Translations under genes and position numbers: made by a program
Source of the DNA: Dryocola sp032051265
GTDB taxonomy: Bacteria > Pseudomonadota > Gammaproteobacteria > Enterobacterales > Enterobacteriaceae
Direction: 5' to 3'
DNA: 64,000 bases
NCBI GenBank assembly: GCA_032051265.1
Contig: DAMBYU010000004.1
Span: 398,568-462,567 of the forward strand
The notes under the pieces: generated by a model
Databases searched by the model: none
What the model was told of the DNA's origin: nothing
The model's input: the letters and a program-made list of their open reading frames with translations, nothing else
Part shown: one piece after another, positions 15,838 to 24,691 of the stretch
Numbering within the stretch: position 1 is the first letter of the stretch
Layout: each line of letters begins with the position of its first letter

Positions 15838-17118
15838 TTAAAGCTTCGCAAACACCCGGCGCGCGGTGTCGATGGTTTTCTGAATATCTTCCTTCGAGTG
15901 CGCAACGGACATAAAGCCCGCTTCAAACGCGGACGGTGCCAGGTAAACGCCTTCTTCCAGCATCAGATGGAAGAACTTCTTAAAGCGTTCCACGTCGCAG
16001 GCCATCACATCTTTGTAGTTGGTCACGGTTGGCGCATCGGTAAAGAACAGGCCGAACATGCCGCCAACGTTGTTAATGACCAGCGGGATATTCTCTTCTT
16101 TTGCCGCCCGCAGCAGGCCATCGGCCAGCATTTCCGTCAGTTCAGTTAACGTCTGGTGGATGCCCGGCTGGGAAACCGCTGTCAGGCAGGCATAGCCCGC
16201 AGCCATAGCGATTGGATTACCGGAAAGCGTACCCGCCTGGTAAACCGGGCCTGTTGGTGCCAGCGCGTCCATGATTTCACGGCGGCCGCCAAATGCGCCC
16301 ACCGGCATACCGCCGCCGATGATTTTGCCAAGGCAGGTTAGATCCGGCTCAACGCCGTAATAAGCCTGCGCGCCGGCAAGCGCCACGCGGAAGCCGGTCA
16401 TCACTTCGTCGATAATCAGCAGGGCGCCAAACTCATCGCACAGCGCGCGCAGGCCCGGCAGGAAGTCATCGTTTGGTGGGATGCAGTTCATGTTGCCCGC
16501 GACAGGCTCCACGATGATACAGGCCACGTCCTGCGGATACTGTTCTAACGCTTCACGTACGGAGGCGAGATCGTTATAGGTACAGGTCAGGGTGTGTTTT
16601 GCGAAATCAGCAGGCACGCCGGGTGAGTTTGGCAGGCCCAGGGTCAGCGCGCCGGAACCGGCTTTCACCAGCAGGCAGTCGGCATGGCCGTGGTAGCAGC
16701 CTTCGAATTTGATAATTTTGTCGCGGCCGGTGAAGCCGCGGGCCAGGCGGATGGCGCTCATGGTGGCTTCCGTTCCCGAGTTCACCATGCGGACCATATC
16801 CATCGTCGGCACCAGCTCTGTCACCAGCTCCGCCATTTTTACTTCCATTTCGGTTGGCGCGCCAAAACTCAGGCCGCGCTCCACGGCTTCAATAACCGCG
16901 TTGCGGATAGCCGGATGGTTATGTCCGAGGATCATCGGGCCCCATGAACCCACGTAATCGATATAGGCTTTGCCGTCGGCATCAAACAGGTAAGCCCCGT
17001 CCGCGCGCTCAACAAACAGCGGTACGCCGCCAACGCCGGTAAAAGCACGTACCGGCGAATTCACCCCGCCTGGGATGACTTTGCGGGCGGCAGCGTACAG
17101 ATTTTGTGACTTACTCAT
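15838..17118 (-). CDS. hemL: Glutamate-1-semialdehyde 2,1-aminomutase
   Basis: This PLP enzyme converts glutamate-1-semialdehyde to 5-aminolevulinate in the C5 haem pathway. The 426-residue protein matches the E. coli length. The PLP lysine is K265 in CLGKIIGGGMPVG. The class III aminotransferase aspartate lies in LLIIDEVMTGFR, and the N-terminal IPGGVNSPVRAF is typical. The start MSKSQNLYAAAR at 17118 is preferred over an upstream in-frame codon that would add 11 arginine- and phenylalanine-rich residues. It is divergent from clcA. Confidence 0.97.
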   Translation of the reverse strand: MSKSQNLYAAARKVIPGGVNSPVRAFTGVGGVPLFVERADGAYLFDADGKAYIDYVGSWGPMILGHNHPAIRNAVIEAVERGLSFGAPTEMEVKMAELVTELVPTMDMVRMVNSGTEATMSAIRLARGFTGRDKIIKFEGCYHGHADCLLVKAGSGALTLGLPNSPGVPADFAKHTLTCTYNDLASVREALEQYPQDVACIIVEPVAGNMNCIPPNDDFLPGLRALCDEFGALLIIDEVMTGFRVALAGAQAYYGVEPDLTCLGKIIGGGMPVGAFGGRREIMDALAPTGPVYQAGTLSGNPIAMAAGYACLTAVSQPGIHQTLTELTEMLADGLLRAAKEENIPLVINNVGGMFGLFFTDAPTVTNYKDVMACDVERFKKFFHLMLEEGVYLAPSAFEAGFMSVAHSKEDIQKTIDTARRVFAKL

Positions 17119-17256
17119 GAAACGGCTCCTGGTGCGTGGAAAGAAGGGCAATGGGCTATTCTAAGGTAAACGTTCGGCGTTATGAAAGTTTTGCCCGCGG
17201 GGTAGGAACAGGTAGAATGCCTGCTCGATTTGTATTACTTATAAATGATTATATCA

Positions 17257-18678
17257 ATGAATCCCTCCCAACCCTCTTTTGAAGCACAACAGGCCGTACG
17301 ATTACGCAGGGGCGACATGGTGCGCCAGCTGATGCGCCGGGACAAAACGCCGGTGGCGATTCTGTTTATGGCGGCTATCGTCGGGACGCTGGCCGGGCTT
17401 GTTGGCGTTGCTTTCGAAAAGTCCGTGACCTGGGTGCAACAAAATCGCCTGGCGATGCTGGCGCACGTGGCGGATTATTCCCTGATCGTCTGGCCGCTGG
17501 CGTTTATCAGTTCGGTGCTGTTAGCAATGGTTGGCTACTATCTGGTGCGCCGCTTTGCGCCGGAAGCGGGTGGGTCAGGCATACCCGAAATTGAAGGCGC
17601 TCTGGAAGAGCTGCGGCCGGTGCGCTGGTGGCGGGTGATCCCGGTGAAATTTATCGGCGGCATGGGTACGCTCGGTGCGGGAATGGTGCTGGGCCGCGAA
17701 GGCCCGACGGTGCAGTTGGGTGGAAACATTGGTCGCATGGTGCTGGATATTTTTCGTCTGCGCGGGGCGGAAGCGCGTCATTCTTTACTGGCCACGGGCG
17801 CCGCTGCCGGGCTTTCGGCGGCATTTAACGCGCCGCTTGCGGGCATTTTATTCATCATCGAAGAGATGCGTCCGCAGTTTCGCTATAACCTGATTTCGAT
17901 TAAAGCGGTGTTCATCGGCGTGATTATGTCGAGCGTGGTGTTTCGCATTTTTAATGGCGAAAGCGCGGTAATCGCAGTGGGCAAACTTTCTAATGCTCCC
18001 GTTAATACGCTTTGGCTCTATCTGGTATTAGGCATGGTGTTCGGTGTGGTTGGCGTGTTGTTCAACTCGCTGGTGTTCTGGACGCAGGATATGTTTCAGC
18101 GTATCCACGGCGGCGAGATTAAAAAATGGGTGCTGATAGGCGGCCTGCTGGGCGGAATTAGCGGTGTGTTAGGGCTTATCCAGCCTGCAGCGGCGGGAGG
18201 TGGTTTTAACCTGATCCCGATTGCCGCTGCGGGGAATTACACCGTCGGCATGCTGCTGTTTATTTTTATCACGCGTATTGTTACTACGCTTTTATGCTTT
18301 TCTTCAGGCGCGCCGGGGGGGATTTTCGCACCTATGCTGGCGCTGGGGACGTTGCTCGGCACGGCATTTGGCATGGCGTGCGCCGCCTGGTTCCCGGCTT
18401 ATCATCTTGATATGGGAACATTTGCTATCGCCGGCATGGGCGCGTTGTTTGCCGCATCGGTGCGCGCACCGCTGACCGGCATCGTGCTGGTTCTGGAAAT
18501 GACTGACAATTACCAGCTCATTTTGCCAATGATTATTACCTGCCTTGGCGCGACACTTCTGGCACAATTTTTGGGCGGAAAACCGCTATACTCTTCGATA
18601 CTTGCGCGTACGCTGGCCAGGCAGGAAGCCGAAAAACAGGCTAAAACAGAGCAGGCCCCGGCCAGGGAGAATACTTGA
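17257..18678 (+). CDS. clcA: H+/Cl- exchange transporter ClcA
   Basis: This is an inner-membrane 2Cl-/H+ antiporter used in extreme acid resistance. Selectivity-filter motifs are GSGIPE (S107), GREGPTVQ (gating glutamate E148) and GAPGGIFAPML; the internal proton glutamate lies in FIIEEM. Starting at ATG 17257 gives 473 residues with S107 and E148 at exactly the E. coli numbering. An ATG four codons upstream (17245) is also possible, and neither has a strong ribosome site. Many hydrophobic helices are evident. Confidence 0.96.
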   Translation: MNPSQPSFEAQQAVRLRRGDMVRQLMRRDKTPVAILFMAAIVGTLAGLVGVAFEKSVTWVQQNRLAMLAHVADYSLIVWPLAFISSVLLAMVGYYLVRRFAPEAGGSGIPEIEGALEELRPVRWWRVIPVKFIGGMGTLGAGMVLGREGPTVQLGGNIGRMVLDIFRLRGAEARHSLLATGAAAGLSAAFNAPLAGILFIIEEMRPQFRYNLISIKAVFIGVIMSSVVFRIFNGESAVIAVGKLSNAPVNTLWLYLVLGMVFGVVGVLFNSLVFWTQDMFQRIHGGEIKKWVLIGGLLGGISGVLGLIQPAAAGGGFNLIPIAAAGNYTVGMLLFIFITRIVTTLLCFSSGAPGGIFAPMLALGTLLGTAFGMACAAWFPAYHLDMGTFAIAGMGALFAASVRAPLTGIVLVLEMTDNYQLILPMIITCLGATLLAQFLGGKPLYSSILARTLARQEAEKQAKTEQAPARENT

Positions 18679-18703
18679 ACGATTTGACCGCGTATTAGAT
18701 AAT
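18675..18703 (+). promoter_or_regulatory. Candidate promoter of erpA
   Basis: TTGAAC, a 17-base spacer and GATAAT overlap the clcA stop codon and lie about 57 bases before erpA. In E. coli erpA is repressed by IscR; I do not recognise the IscR site with confidence here. Confidence 0.5.
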
Positions 18704-18759
18704 GGCCCTAAAGATCGGGTTAAAATTTACCCGGTTTGTTATTTCGTTGGGAGCAAAAA

Positions 18760-19104
18760 ATGAGTGATGACGTAGCGCTGCCGCTGCAGTTTACAGAAGC
18801 AGCAGCCAGTAAAGTTAAGAGCCTGATCGCAGATGAAGAGAATCCGAATCTGAAACTGCGTGTTTACATCACCGGCGGCGGTTGCAGCGGCTTCCAGTAT
18901 GGTTTCACCTTTGACGACCAGATCAACGACGGCGACATGACCATCGAGAAGCAGGGCGTTGCGCTGGTGGTGGACCCGATGAGCCTGCAGTATCTGGTAG
19001 GCGGCGCGGTGGATTATACTGAGGGTCTGGAAGGTTCGCGCTTCGTGGTCACTAACCCGAATGCGAAAAGCACCTGCGGGTGTGGTTCTTCCTTCAGCGT
19101 GTAA
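18760..19104 (+). CDS. erpA: Iron-sulfur cluster insertion protein ErpA
   Basis: ErpA is an A-type Fe-S carrier that hands clusters to targets such as the IspG/IspH isoprenoid enzymes. Its 114 residues equal the E. coli length. The three cluster cysteines are C42 (GGGCSGFQY), C106 and C108 (CGCG). The start MSDDVALPLQF at 18760 is preferred; an upstream in-frame codon would add eight residues not seen in the family. Confidence 0.98.
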   Translation: MSDDVALPLQFTEAAASKVKSLIADEENPNLKLRVYITGGGCSGFQYGFTFDDQINDGDMTIEKQGVALVVDPMSLQYLVGGAVDYTEGLEGSRFVVTNPNAKSTCGCGSSFSV

Positions 19105-19163
19105 CGACTAAATTGTGGATGGCGCAAAACCTTATCCACATGATAAATCTTAGTTCTCTATAG

Positions 19164-19195
19164 GGCGGGTAAGCGCAAGCGTTACCCGCCTTTTC
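19164..19195 (+). terminator. Intrinsic terminator of erpA
   Basis: GGCGGGTAA pairs with TTACCCGCC around a nine-base loop, followed by TTTT. It lies between the convergent erpA and yadS stops. Confidence 0.85.
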
Positions 19196-19200
19196 TCTAT

Positions 19201-19821
19201 CTATTGCCGATCATCCAGGGCAAAGGTTGGCAGTTTGAGATGCCAGCGAATCGCCGCCAGGCGTATCGTGAGCGTGACCGCCATGCCGATCATACTTGCC
19301 TGCTCCAAAGGTACTTTGAAAGTATAGAAAGCCGTGGCGTGCACGATGCCGCCAATAATACAGGCGGTGGCATAAATTTCCGTCCGCAGGATCATGGGGA
19401 TTTCACGCGCCAGCACGTCGCGAATAATCCCGCCGCCAACGCCGGTCAGCACGCCCATGCAGATGGCAATCATCGGGCTGGCACCCGCCAGAAAGGCTTT
19501 GTTCACCCCGATCCCCACAAACACAGCAAGCCCGACGGCATCCAGTACCGGGAGGATCCATTTCGGCAGGCGGCGCGGCTGGCGCACCAGCAGGATCGTC
19601 AGCAGGCAGGTGACCATCGCCACCACCAGGTCAGTCGGATCTTTTACCCAGAATACCGGGCCATTCGCCAGCGCCATATCACGTATTGTTCCCCCGCCTA
19701 CGGCTGTGACAACGCCCAGCACCAGCACGCCAAACGGATCCATACGGAGTTTTCCGGCAAGCAGCACGCCGGAGATAGCAAAGACGGCTGTGCCAATAAT
19801 ATCCAGCCAGTAGACCAGCAT
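19201..19821 (-). CDS. yadS: TRIC-type cation channel family protein YadS
   Basis: This is a 206-residue membrane protein of the UPF0126/TRIC family, homologous to trimeric intracellular cation channels. Two internal repeats of three hydrophobic helices each carry the glycine-rich signature: VTAVGGGTIRDM near residue 40 and LTGVGGGIIRDV near residue 128. These are the kinked pore-lining segments. A cation-channel role is inferred from family structures; the physiological role is unknown. It follows btuF in the mtn-btuF-yadS direction, which is conserved in enterobacteria. Confidence 0.92.
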   Translation of the reverse strand: MLVYWLDIIGTAVFAISGVLLAGKLRMDPFGVLVLGVVTAVGGGTIRDMALANGPVFWVKDPTDLVVAMVTCLLTILLVRQPRRLPKWILPVLDAVGLAVFVGIGVNKAFLAGASPMIAICMGVLTGVGGGIIRDVLAREIPMILRTEIYATACIIGGIVHATAFYTFKVPLEQASMIGMAVTLTIRLAAIRWHLKLPTFALDDRQ

Positions 19822-19843
19822 TTATTACCCTCAGATCAAGTCG

Positions 19844-20644
19844 CTATAGTTTTGCCAGCTCCGTACAGAGCTGTTTTGCGGCGAGGATAATACGCGGGCC
19901 CGGGCGGCTAAACCAGTCATCATTTATCGCAATAACCGGAATGGCCAGCTGGGCCTGCCAGAATTGCTGCACCGGCGGGATGCTGCTTTCATCGCCTGTG
20001 ATGATAATAGCCTGCGGTTTGCGGGTAAGCACCTGCTCACGGCTGACCTGCGGCCAGGGCACGCGGCTGGCGACAAAAATGTTTTCTCCGCCGCACAACG
20101 TCAGGATTTCGTTCTGAATCGAATCTTTTCCGGAGGTGAAAAGAGGGTGCTGGCCAAACTGAAGAAACACCTTTTTCTTCGCCGTTTGCGCATAGCGGGA
20201 CTTCAGCGCGTTGAAATCGGCGGCCAGTTTATCGGCGGCTTGATTCGCGGTTTCAGGCGTTGGGCTGTATTCACCGAGCTGGCGCAGGGCGGCGATCACG
20301 CCTTCAATGGTTGTGGGATCTAACCAGACGATTTTTATCCCAAGAGCCGCCAGCTGGTTAACCTGACGCTCCGCATTTCCGGCGCGCCATGCCAGAACTA
20401 CATCCGGCTTTAACGCCACGATGCGTTCCAGGTTCATGCCCTGCCAGTTTGCCACCTGCTCAAGCTTTTTAGCTTCTTGCGGATAGTCTGACCAGGCGCT
20501 CACCGCCACCGGCTTTATGCCCGCAGCGAAGGCAAGCTCGGTATTAGCGGGTGACAGGGAAATCACCCTCGGCGCGGCGCACAGCAGCAACGGCACGCAA
20601 AACAGAATGGCGCTTATTCCGCGCCAGAGCGTTTTGTTAACCAC
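19844..20644 (-). CDS. btuF: Periplasmic vitamin B12-binding protein BtuF
   Basis: BtuF binds cobalamin in the periplasm and delivers it to BtuCD. The preferred start is GTG at 20644, which gives 266 residues, the E. coli length, with an N-terminal signal peptide (hydrophobic AILFCVPLLLCAA). The mature protein begins near APRVISLSPANTELAFAAG, a hallmark of BtuF. The start overlaps the mtn stop by eight bases. A longer frame reaching 20671 would add nine residues and break the signal peptide's basic N-region. Confidence 0.93.
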   Translation of the reverse strand: MVNKTLWRGISAILFCVPLLLCAAPRVISLSPANTELAFAAGIKPVAVSAWSDYPQEAKKLEQVANWQGMNLERIVALKPDVVLAWRAGNAERQVNQLAALGIKIVWLDPTTIEGVIAALRQLGEYSPTPETANQAADKLAADFNALKSRYAQTAKKKVFLQFGQHPLFTSGKDSIQNEILTLCGGENIFVASRVPWPQVSREQVLTRKPQAIIITGDESSIPPVQQFWQAQLAIPVIAINDDWFSRPGPRIILAAKQLCTELAKL

Positions 20645-21335
20645 GAGCCAGTTTCTGCACCAGATTTTCAACCATCAGCGTGGACTGTTTAGCCGCTACC
20701 GCCAGGAATTCATCGAAGCTCAGGTGAGACTGCTGATCGGCTACGTCAGAGATAGCGCGCACTACCACGAAAGGCGTGCCGAAGTTGTGGCAGACGTGCG
20801 CCACGGCGGTGGCTTCCATTTCTACCGCAACGGCCTGCGGGAAATTGTGGCGGATTTTTGCCAGCGCGACGGAACCGTTGATAAACGCATCGCCGCTGAC
20901 CACCAGGCCGCGTACCGCGTTCAGGCTCAGCTCGCTAATGCATGCTTCGGCTGCGGCAATCAGTTTTTCATCAGCAGCGAAACCCACCGGACAGCCGGGC
21001 AGTTGACCAATCTCATAACCAAACGCGGTGACGTCTGCATCGTGATAGCGAACTTCGTCGGACACCACGATATCACCTACTTTCAGCGTGGGGGCCAGAC
21101 CGCCTGCGGAACCGGTATTGATCACTACGTCAGGCTTGAAACGCTCCAGCAATAAGGTTGCGCCCAGCGCTGCCGCGACTTTACCGATGCCGGATTTTAA
21201 CAGCGCCACTTCCACCCCATTCAGGGTGCCGGTATAAATTTCACAGCCCGCAATGTTCAGCGTTTGACGGTTGTCGATTTTGTCACGCAGCAGCGTAACT
21301 TCTTCTTCCATTGCTCCAATAATGCCTGCTTTCAT
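20637..21335 (-). CDS. mtn: 5'-methylthioadenosine/S-adenosylhomocysteine nucleosidase
   Basis: This enzyme hydrolyses MTA, SAH and 5'-deoxyadenosine to adenine and the thiosugar, feeding methionine salvage and LuxS. The 232-residue protein matches the E. coli enzyme. It shows the N-terminal GIIGAMEEEV (E12 region), the nucleobase segment VAVEMEATAVAHVC (E174), and the catalytic aspartate in VRAISDVAD (D197). It is the first gene of mtn-btuF-yadS and is divergent from dgt. Confidence 0.97.
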   Translation of the reverse strand: MKAGIIGAMEEEVTLLRDKIDNRQTLNIAGCEIYTGTLNGVEVALLKSGIGKVAAALGATLLLERFKPDVVINTGSAGGLAPTLKVGDIVVSDEVRYHDADVTAFGYEIGQLPGCPVGFAADEKLIAAAEACISELSLNAVRGLVVSGDAFINGSVALAKIRHNFPQAVAVEMEATAVAHVCHNFGTPFVVVRAISDVADQQSHLSFDEFLAVAAKQSTLMVENLVQKLARG

Positions 21336-21429
21336 AGAGATACTCGCAATCGTGTTAGTTAGGATGCATAGTCTATCATGGCAAGCATCAAGGAATTAAT
21401 CCGCTCTTGGTTTGGGCGAAGGAGAGGGC

Positions 21430-22944
21430 ATGAGCGAACTAGATTTCCGCAAGAAAATTAACTGGCACCGCCGTTTCCGATCGCCTGAAGGGGTCAAAAA
21501 TGAACATGAGATTCTGCGCATCTTTGAGAGCGATCGCGGCAGGATCATAAACTCCCCGGCAATCCGCCGCCTGCAGCAAAAAACGCAGGTCTTTCCCCTT
21601 GAGCGCAACGCCTCCGTGCGTACACGCCTGACGCACTCGATGGAAGTTCAGCAGGTCGGGCGCTACATTGCCAAAGAGGTTCTCAGCCGCCTTAAGGAGC
21701 AGCAGTCTCTCGAAAAATATGGCCTTAACGAGCTGACCGGCCCCTTTGAAAGCATTGTCGAAATGGCCTGTCTGATGCACGACATTGGTAACCCACCTTT
21801 TGGGCATTTTGGTGAGTCGGCCATTAATGACTGGTTTCGCCAACGGCTCTTTCCGACCGATGCCGGAAGCCAGCCGCGTAGTGACGATCGTTGTAAGGTC
21901 AACGCGTTGCAACTGCGGGAAGGGGAAGAGAGCCTGAACGAGCTGCGCCGTAATGTGCGGCAGGATCTTTGTCAGTTTGAAGGGAATGCGCAGGGCATTC
22001 GCCTGGTTCACAGCCTGTTGCGGATGAATCTGACCTGGGCGCAGGTGGGCTGCATTCTGAAATATACCCGTCCCGCGTGGTTTGTCGGCAAGCCGCCAGA
22101 AAGCCACGCCTATTTGATGAAAAAACCCGGTTTTTACCTTTCAGAAGAGAGCTATATCAAGCGCTTGCGTGCCGAGCTTCAGCTAGGTGAATACAGCCGC
22201 TTTCCTCTGACGTGGATTATGGAGGCGGCGGACGATATCTCTTACTGCGTGGCGGATCTGGAGGATGCGGTTGAGAAACATATTTTCAGCGTCGAGCAGC
22301 TCTACCAGCATCTCTGTGCTGCCTGGGGCGAGCGCAAACAGGGCGATCTGTTTGAAAAAGTAGTGAATGACGCGTGGCGAAAATCCAGCACCAACCAGAT
22401 GCGGCGCAGCACTGAAGATCAGTTTTTTATGTATTTGCGGGTAAATACGTTAAATCAGCTTGTCCCTTATGCGGCGCAGCGTTTTATCGACAATCTTCCG
22501 GAGATTTATACGGGCGAGTTTAATCATGCCCTGCTGGAGGACGACAGCTCGTTCGCGCGGCTGCTTGAACTCTATAAGCAAGTGGCGGTACGGCAGGTCT
22601 TTAGCCATCCTGAGGTAGAACAGCTGGAACTGCAGGGCTATCGGGTTATCAGCGGTTTACTTGAAATTTATAGCCCGCTCCTCAATATGTCCGGTGAGGA
22701 TTTTGCTGAACTGGTGGAAAAAGAGAGCTTGCGTCGTCTGCCCATCGAGACGCGGCTTTACCATAAATTATCTACAAAACACCGGCTTGCTTATATCGAA
22801 GCCGTGAGCGACTTATCGCCTGCGGACGCTGAGTTTGCTGTCCGGGAGTATTATTACCGTTGCCGGCTGATTCAGGATTATATCAGCGGCATGACCGATT
22901 TATACGCCTGGGATGAATACCGCCGCCTGATGGCTGTGGAATAG
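21430..22944 (+). CDS. dgt: Deoxyguanosinetriphosphate triphosphohydrolase
   Basis: Dgt cleaves dGTP to deoxyguanosine and triphosphate. The 504-residue protein shows the HD-domain metal site H (TRLTHSMEVQQVGR) and HD (CLMHDIGNPPFGHFGE). The conserved distal aspartate lies in EAADDISYCVADLEDAV. ATG 21430 has AAGGAG five bases upstream. An in-frame TTG at 21412 is rejected because it precedes the ribosome site. Confidence 0.96.
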   Translation: MSELDFRKKINWHRRFRSPEGVKNEHEILRIFESDRGRIINSPAIRRLQQKTQVFPLERNASVRTRLTHSMEVQQVGRYIAKEVLSRLKEQQSLEKYGLNELTGPFESIVEMACLMHDIGNPPFGHFGESAINDWFRQRLFPTDAGSQPRSDDRCKVNALQLREGEESLNELRRNVRQDLCQFEGNAQGIRLVHSLLRMNLTWAQVGCILKYTRPAWFVGKPPESHAYLMKKPGFYLSEESYIKRLRAELQLGEYSRFPLTWIMEAADDISYCVADLEDAVEKHIFSVEQLYQHLCAAWGERKQGDLFEKVVNDAWRKSSTNQMRRSTEDQFFMYLRVNTLNQLVPYAAQRFIDNLPEIYTGEFNHALLEDDSSFARLLELYKQVAVRQVFSHPEVEQLELQGYRVISGLLEIYSPLLNMSGEDFAELVEKESLRRLPIETRLYHKLSTKHRLAYIEAVSDLSPADAEFAVREYYYRCRLIQDYISGMTDLYAWDEYRRLMAVE

Positions 22945-23006
22945 CGTCTCGTTGAGTTTTGTAAAGACGAACAATAATTTTTTACTTTTTCCAGTGAGTT
23001 AACGGC

Positions 23007-23034
23007 GGAACTAAGCGCTATAACACCACTCTAT
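23007..23034 (+). promoter_or_regulatory. Sigma-E type promoter of degP
   Basis: GGAACTA, 16 bases, TCTAT lies about 50 bases upstream of degP, close to the E. coli degP sigma-E promoter in sequence and position. The last bases of both hexamers deviate from consensus (GGAACTT / TCTAA). Confidence 0.75.
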
Positions 23035-23083
23035 ATAGACCTGCACAGCAATTATGCGTGACTTATAACTTGAGATTGAAGAC

Positions 23084-24523
23084 ATGAAAAAAACCACTTT
23101 AGCAATGAGTGCGCTGGCTCTGAGTCTGAGTTTGGCGCTGGGACCCGTTTCCGCCATCGCCGCTGAGACGGCTTCTTCTGCATCTGCCACGCAACAGCTT
23201 CCAAGCCTTGCGCCCATGCTTGAAAAAGTAATGCCATCAGTGGTGAGTATTAACGTTGAAGGCAGCACTACGGTAAATACGCCGCGCATGGGGCGCAACT
23301 TCCAGCAATTCTTCGGCGACAACTCGCCATTCTGCCAGGAGGGTTCGCCGTTCCAGAGTTCCCCATTCTGTCAGGGTGGCCCGAACGGCGGGTCTGACGG
23401 CGGTTCGCAGCAACAGAAATTTGCCGCTCTTGGTTCAGGTGTCATCATTGACGCCGCCAAAGGCTATGTCGTAACCAACAACCACGTTGTCGATAACGCG
23501 ACTAAAATTCAGGTCTCCCTGAGCGACGGCCGCAAGTTTGAAGCCAAAGTCGTAGGTAAAGATCCGCGTTCCGACATCGCGCTGCTGCAGTTACAGGATC
23601 CGAAAAACCTGACGGCGATTAAAATGGCCGACTCTGACGCTCTGCGCGTAGGTGATTACACCGTGGCGATTGGTAACCCATATGGCCTGGGCGAAACCGT
23701 CACCTCCGGGATTGTTTCGGCGCTGGGCCGTAGCGGCCTGAATATCGAAAACTATGAAAACTTTATCCAGACGGATGCGGCGATTAACCGCGGCAACTCC
23801 GGCGGCGCGTTGGTTAACCTGAACGGTGAATTGATCGGGATTAACACCGCGATCCTTGCTCCGGATGGCGGAAATATCGGTATCGGTTTTGCTATCCCAA
23901 GCAATATGGTGAAAAACCTGACCGCCCAAATGGTGCAGTACGGCCAGGTTAAGCGCGGCGAACTGGGCATCATGGGCACAGAGCTGAACTCTGAGCTGGC
24001 AAAAGCCATGAAGGTTGATGCTCAGCGCGGGGCGTTTGTAAGCCAGGTTATGGCCAACTCTTCCGCCGCGAAAGCGGGCGTGAAAGCCGGTGACGTGGTG
24101 GTTTCCATGAACGGTAAAGCCATCAGTAGCTTTGCGGCGTTGCGTGCAGAAGTCGGTTCTATGCCGGTTGGCAGCAAAATCACTCTCGGCCTGCTGCGTG
24201 ACGGTAAGCCGGTTTCGGTGAATCTGGAGCTGCAGCAAAGCAGCCAGACGCAGGTGGATTCCTCAACCATCTTTACCGGCATTGAAGGCGCTGAAATGAG
24301 CAACCGCAGCGGTAAAGATGAAAAAGGTGTCATCGTTAATTCCGTGAAAGGCAACACGCCTGCTGCACGCATCGGCCTGAAAAAAGGCGATGTTATTATC
24401 GGCGTTAACCAGCAGCCGGTGAACAATATTGCTGAACTGCGTAAAGTTCTCGATACCAAACCGTCGGTGATGGCGCTCAACATTCAGCGCGGCGATACCA
24501 CTATTTATCTGCTGATGCAGTAA
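23084..24523 (+). CDS. degP: Periplasmic serine endoprotease/chaperone DegP (HtrA)
   Basis: DegP degrades or chaperones misfolded envelope proteins. The 479-residue precursor has a Sec signal peptide to about residue 26 (AIAA). The trypsin-like protease triad is H134 (TNNHVV), D164 (RSDIAL) and S239 (RGNSGG), followed by two PDZ domains. The LA loop keeps the redox cysteine pair C84 and C96. It is slightly longer than E. coli DegP because of insertions in the LA loop and before PDZ2. A sigma-E promoter precedes it, linking it to rseP in this window. Confidence 0.98.
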   Translation: MKKTTLAMSALALSLSLALGPVSAIAAETASSASATQQLPSLAPMLEKVMPSVVSINVEGSTTVNTPRMGRNFQQFFGDNSPFCQEGSPFQSSPFCQGGPNGGSDGGSQQQKFAALGSGVIIDAAKGYVVTNNHVVDNATKIQVSLSDGRKFEAKVVGKDPRSDIALLQLQDPKNLTAIKMADSDALRVGDYTVAIGNPYGLGETVTSGIVSALGRSGLNIENYENFIQTDAAINRGNSGGALVNLNGELIGINTAILAPDGGNIGIGFAIPSNMVKNLTAQMVQYGQVKRGELGIMGTELNSELAKAMKVDAQRGAFVSQVMANSSAAKAGVKAGDVVVSMNGKAISSFAALRAEVGSMPVGSKITLGLLRDGKPVSVNLELQQSSQTQVDSSTIFTGIEGAEMSNRSGKDEKGVIVNSVKGNTPAARIGLKKGDVIIGVNQQPVNNIAELRKVLDTKPSVMALNIQRGDTTIYLLMQ

Positions 24524-24555
24524 TCCTCTGCGGATTAAGTTCTTCCATGTAGCCA

Positions 24556-24581
24556 AGGGCCGCTTTTGCGGCCCTTTTTTG
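24556..24581 (+). terminator. Intrinsic terminator of degP
   Basis: AAGGGCCGC, loop TTTT, GCGGCCCTT, followed by TTTT. Confidence 0.92.
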
Positions 24582-24691
24582 TGAGCTTTTCCACAACTCC
24601 ATATTATTACGCGGTGCTTTGGGCGTTTGCACAATGTCAGAGCGTTTTTTCTCGCCTATGCTAGGCCATCAGCACGACTGGAGAGGAAGCA

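Noticed and set aside
22958..22990. Possible CpxR site upstream of degP (GTAAA half-sites)
   Set aside because: The two GTAAA half-sites are on opposite strands and not at the tandem five-base spacing.
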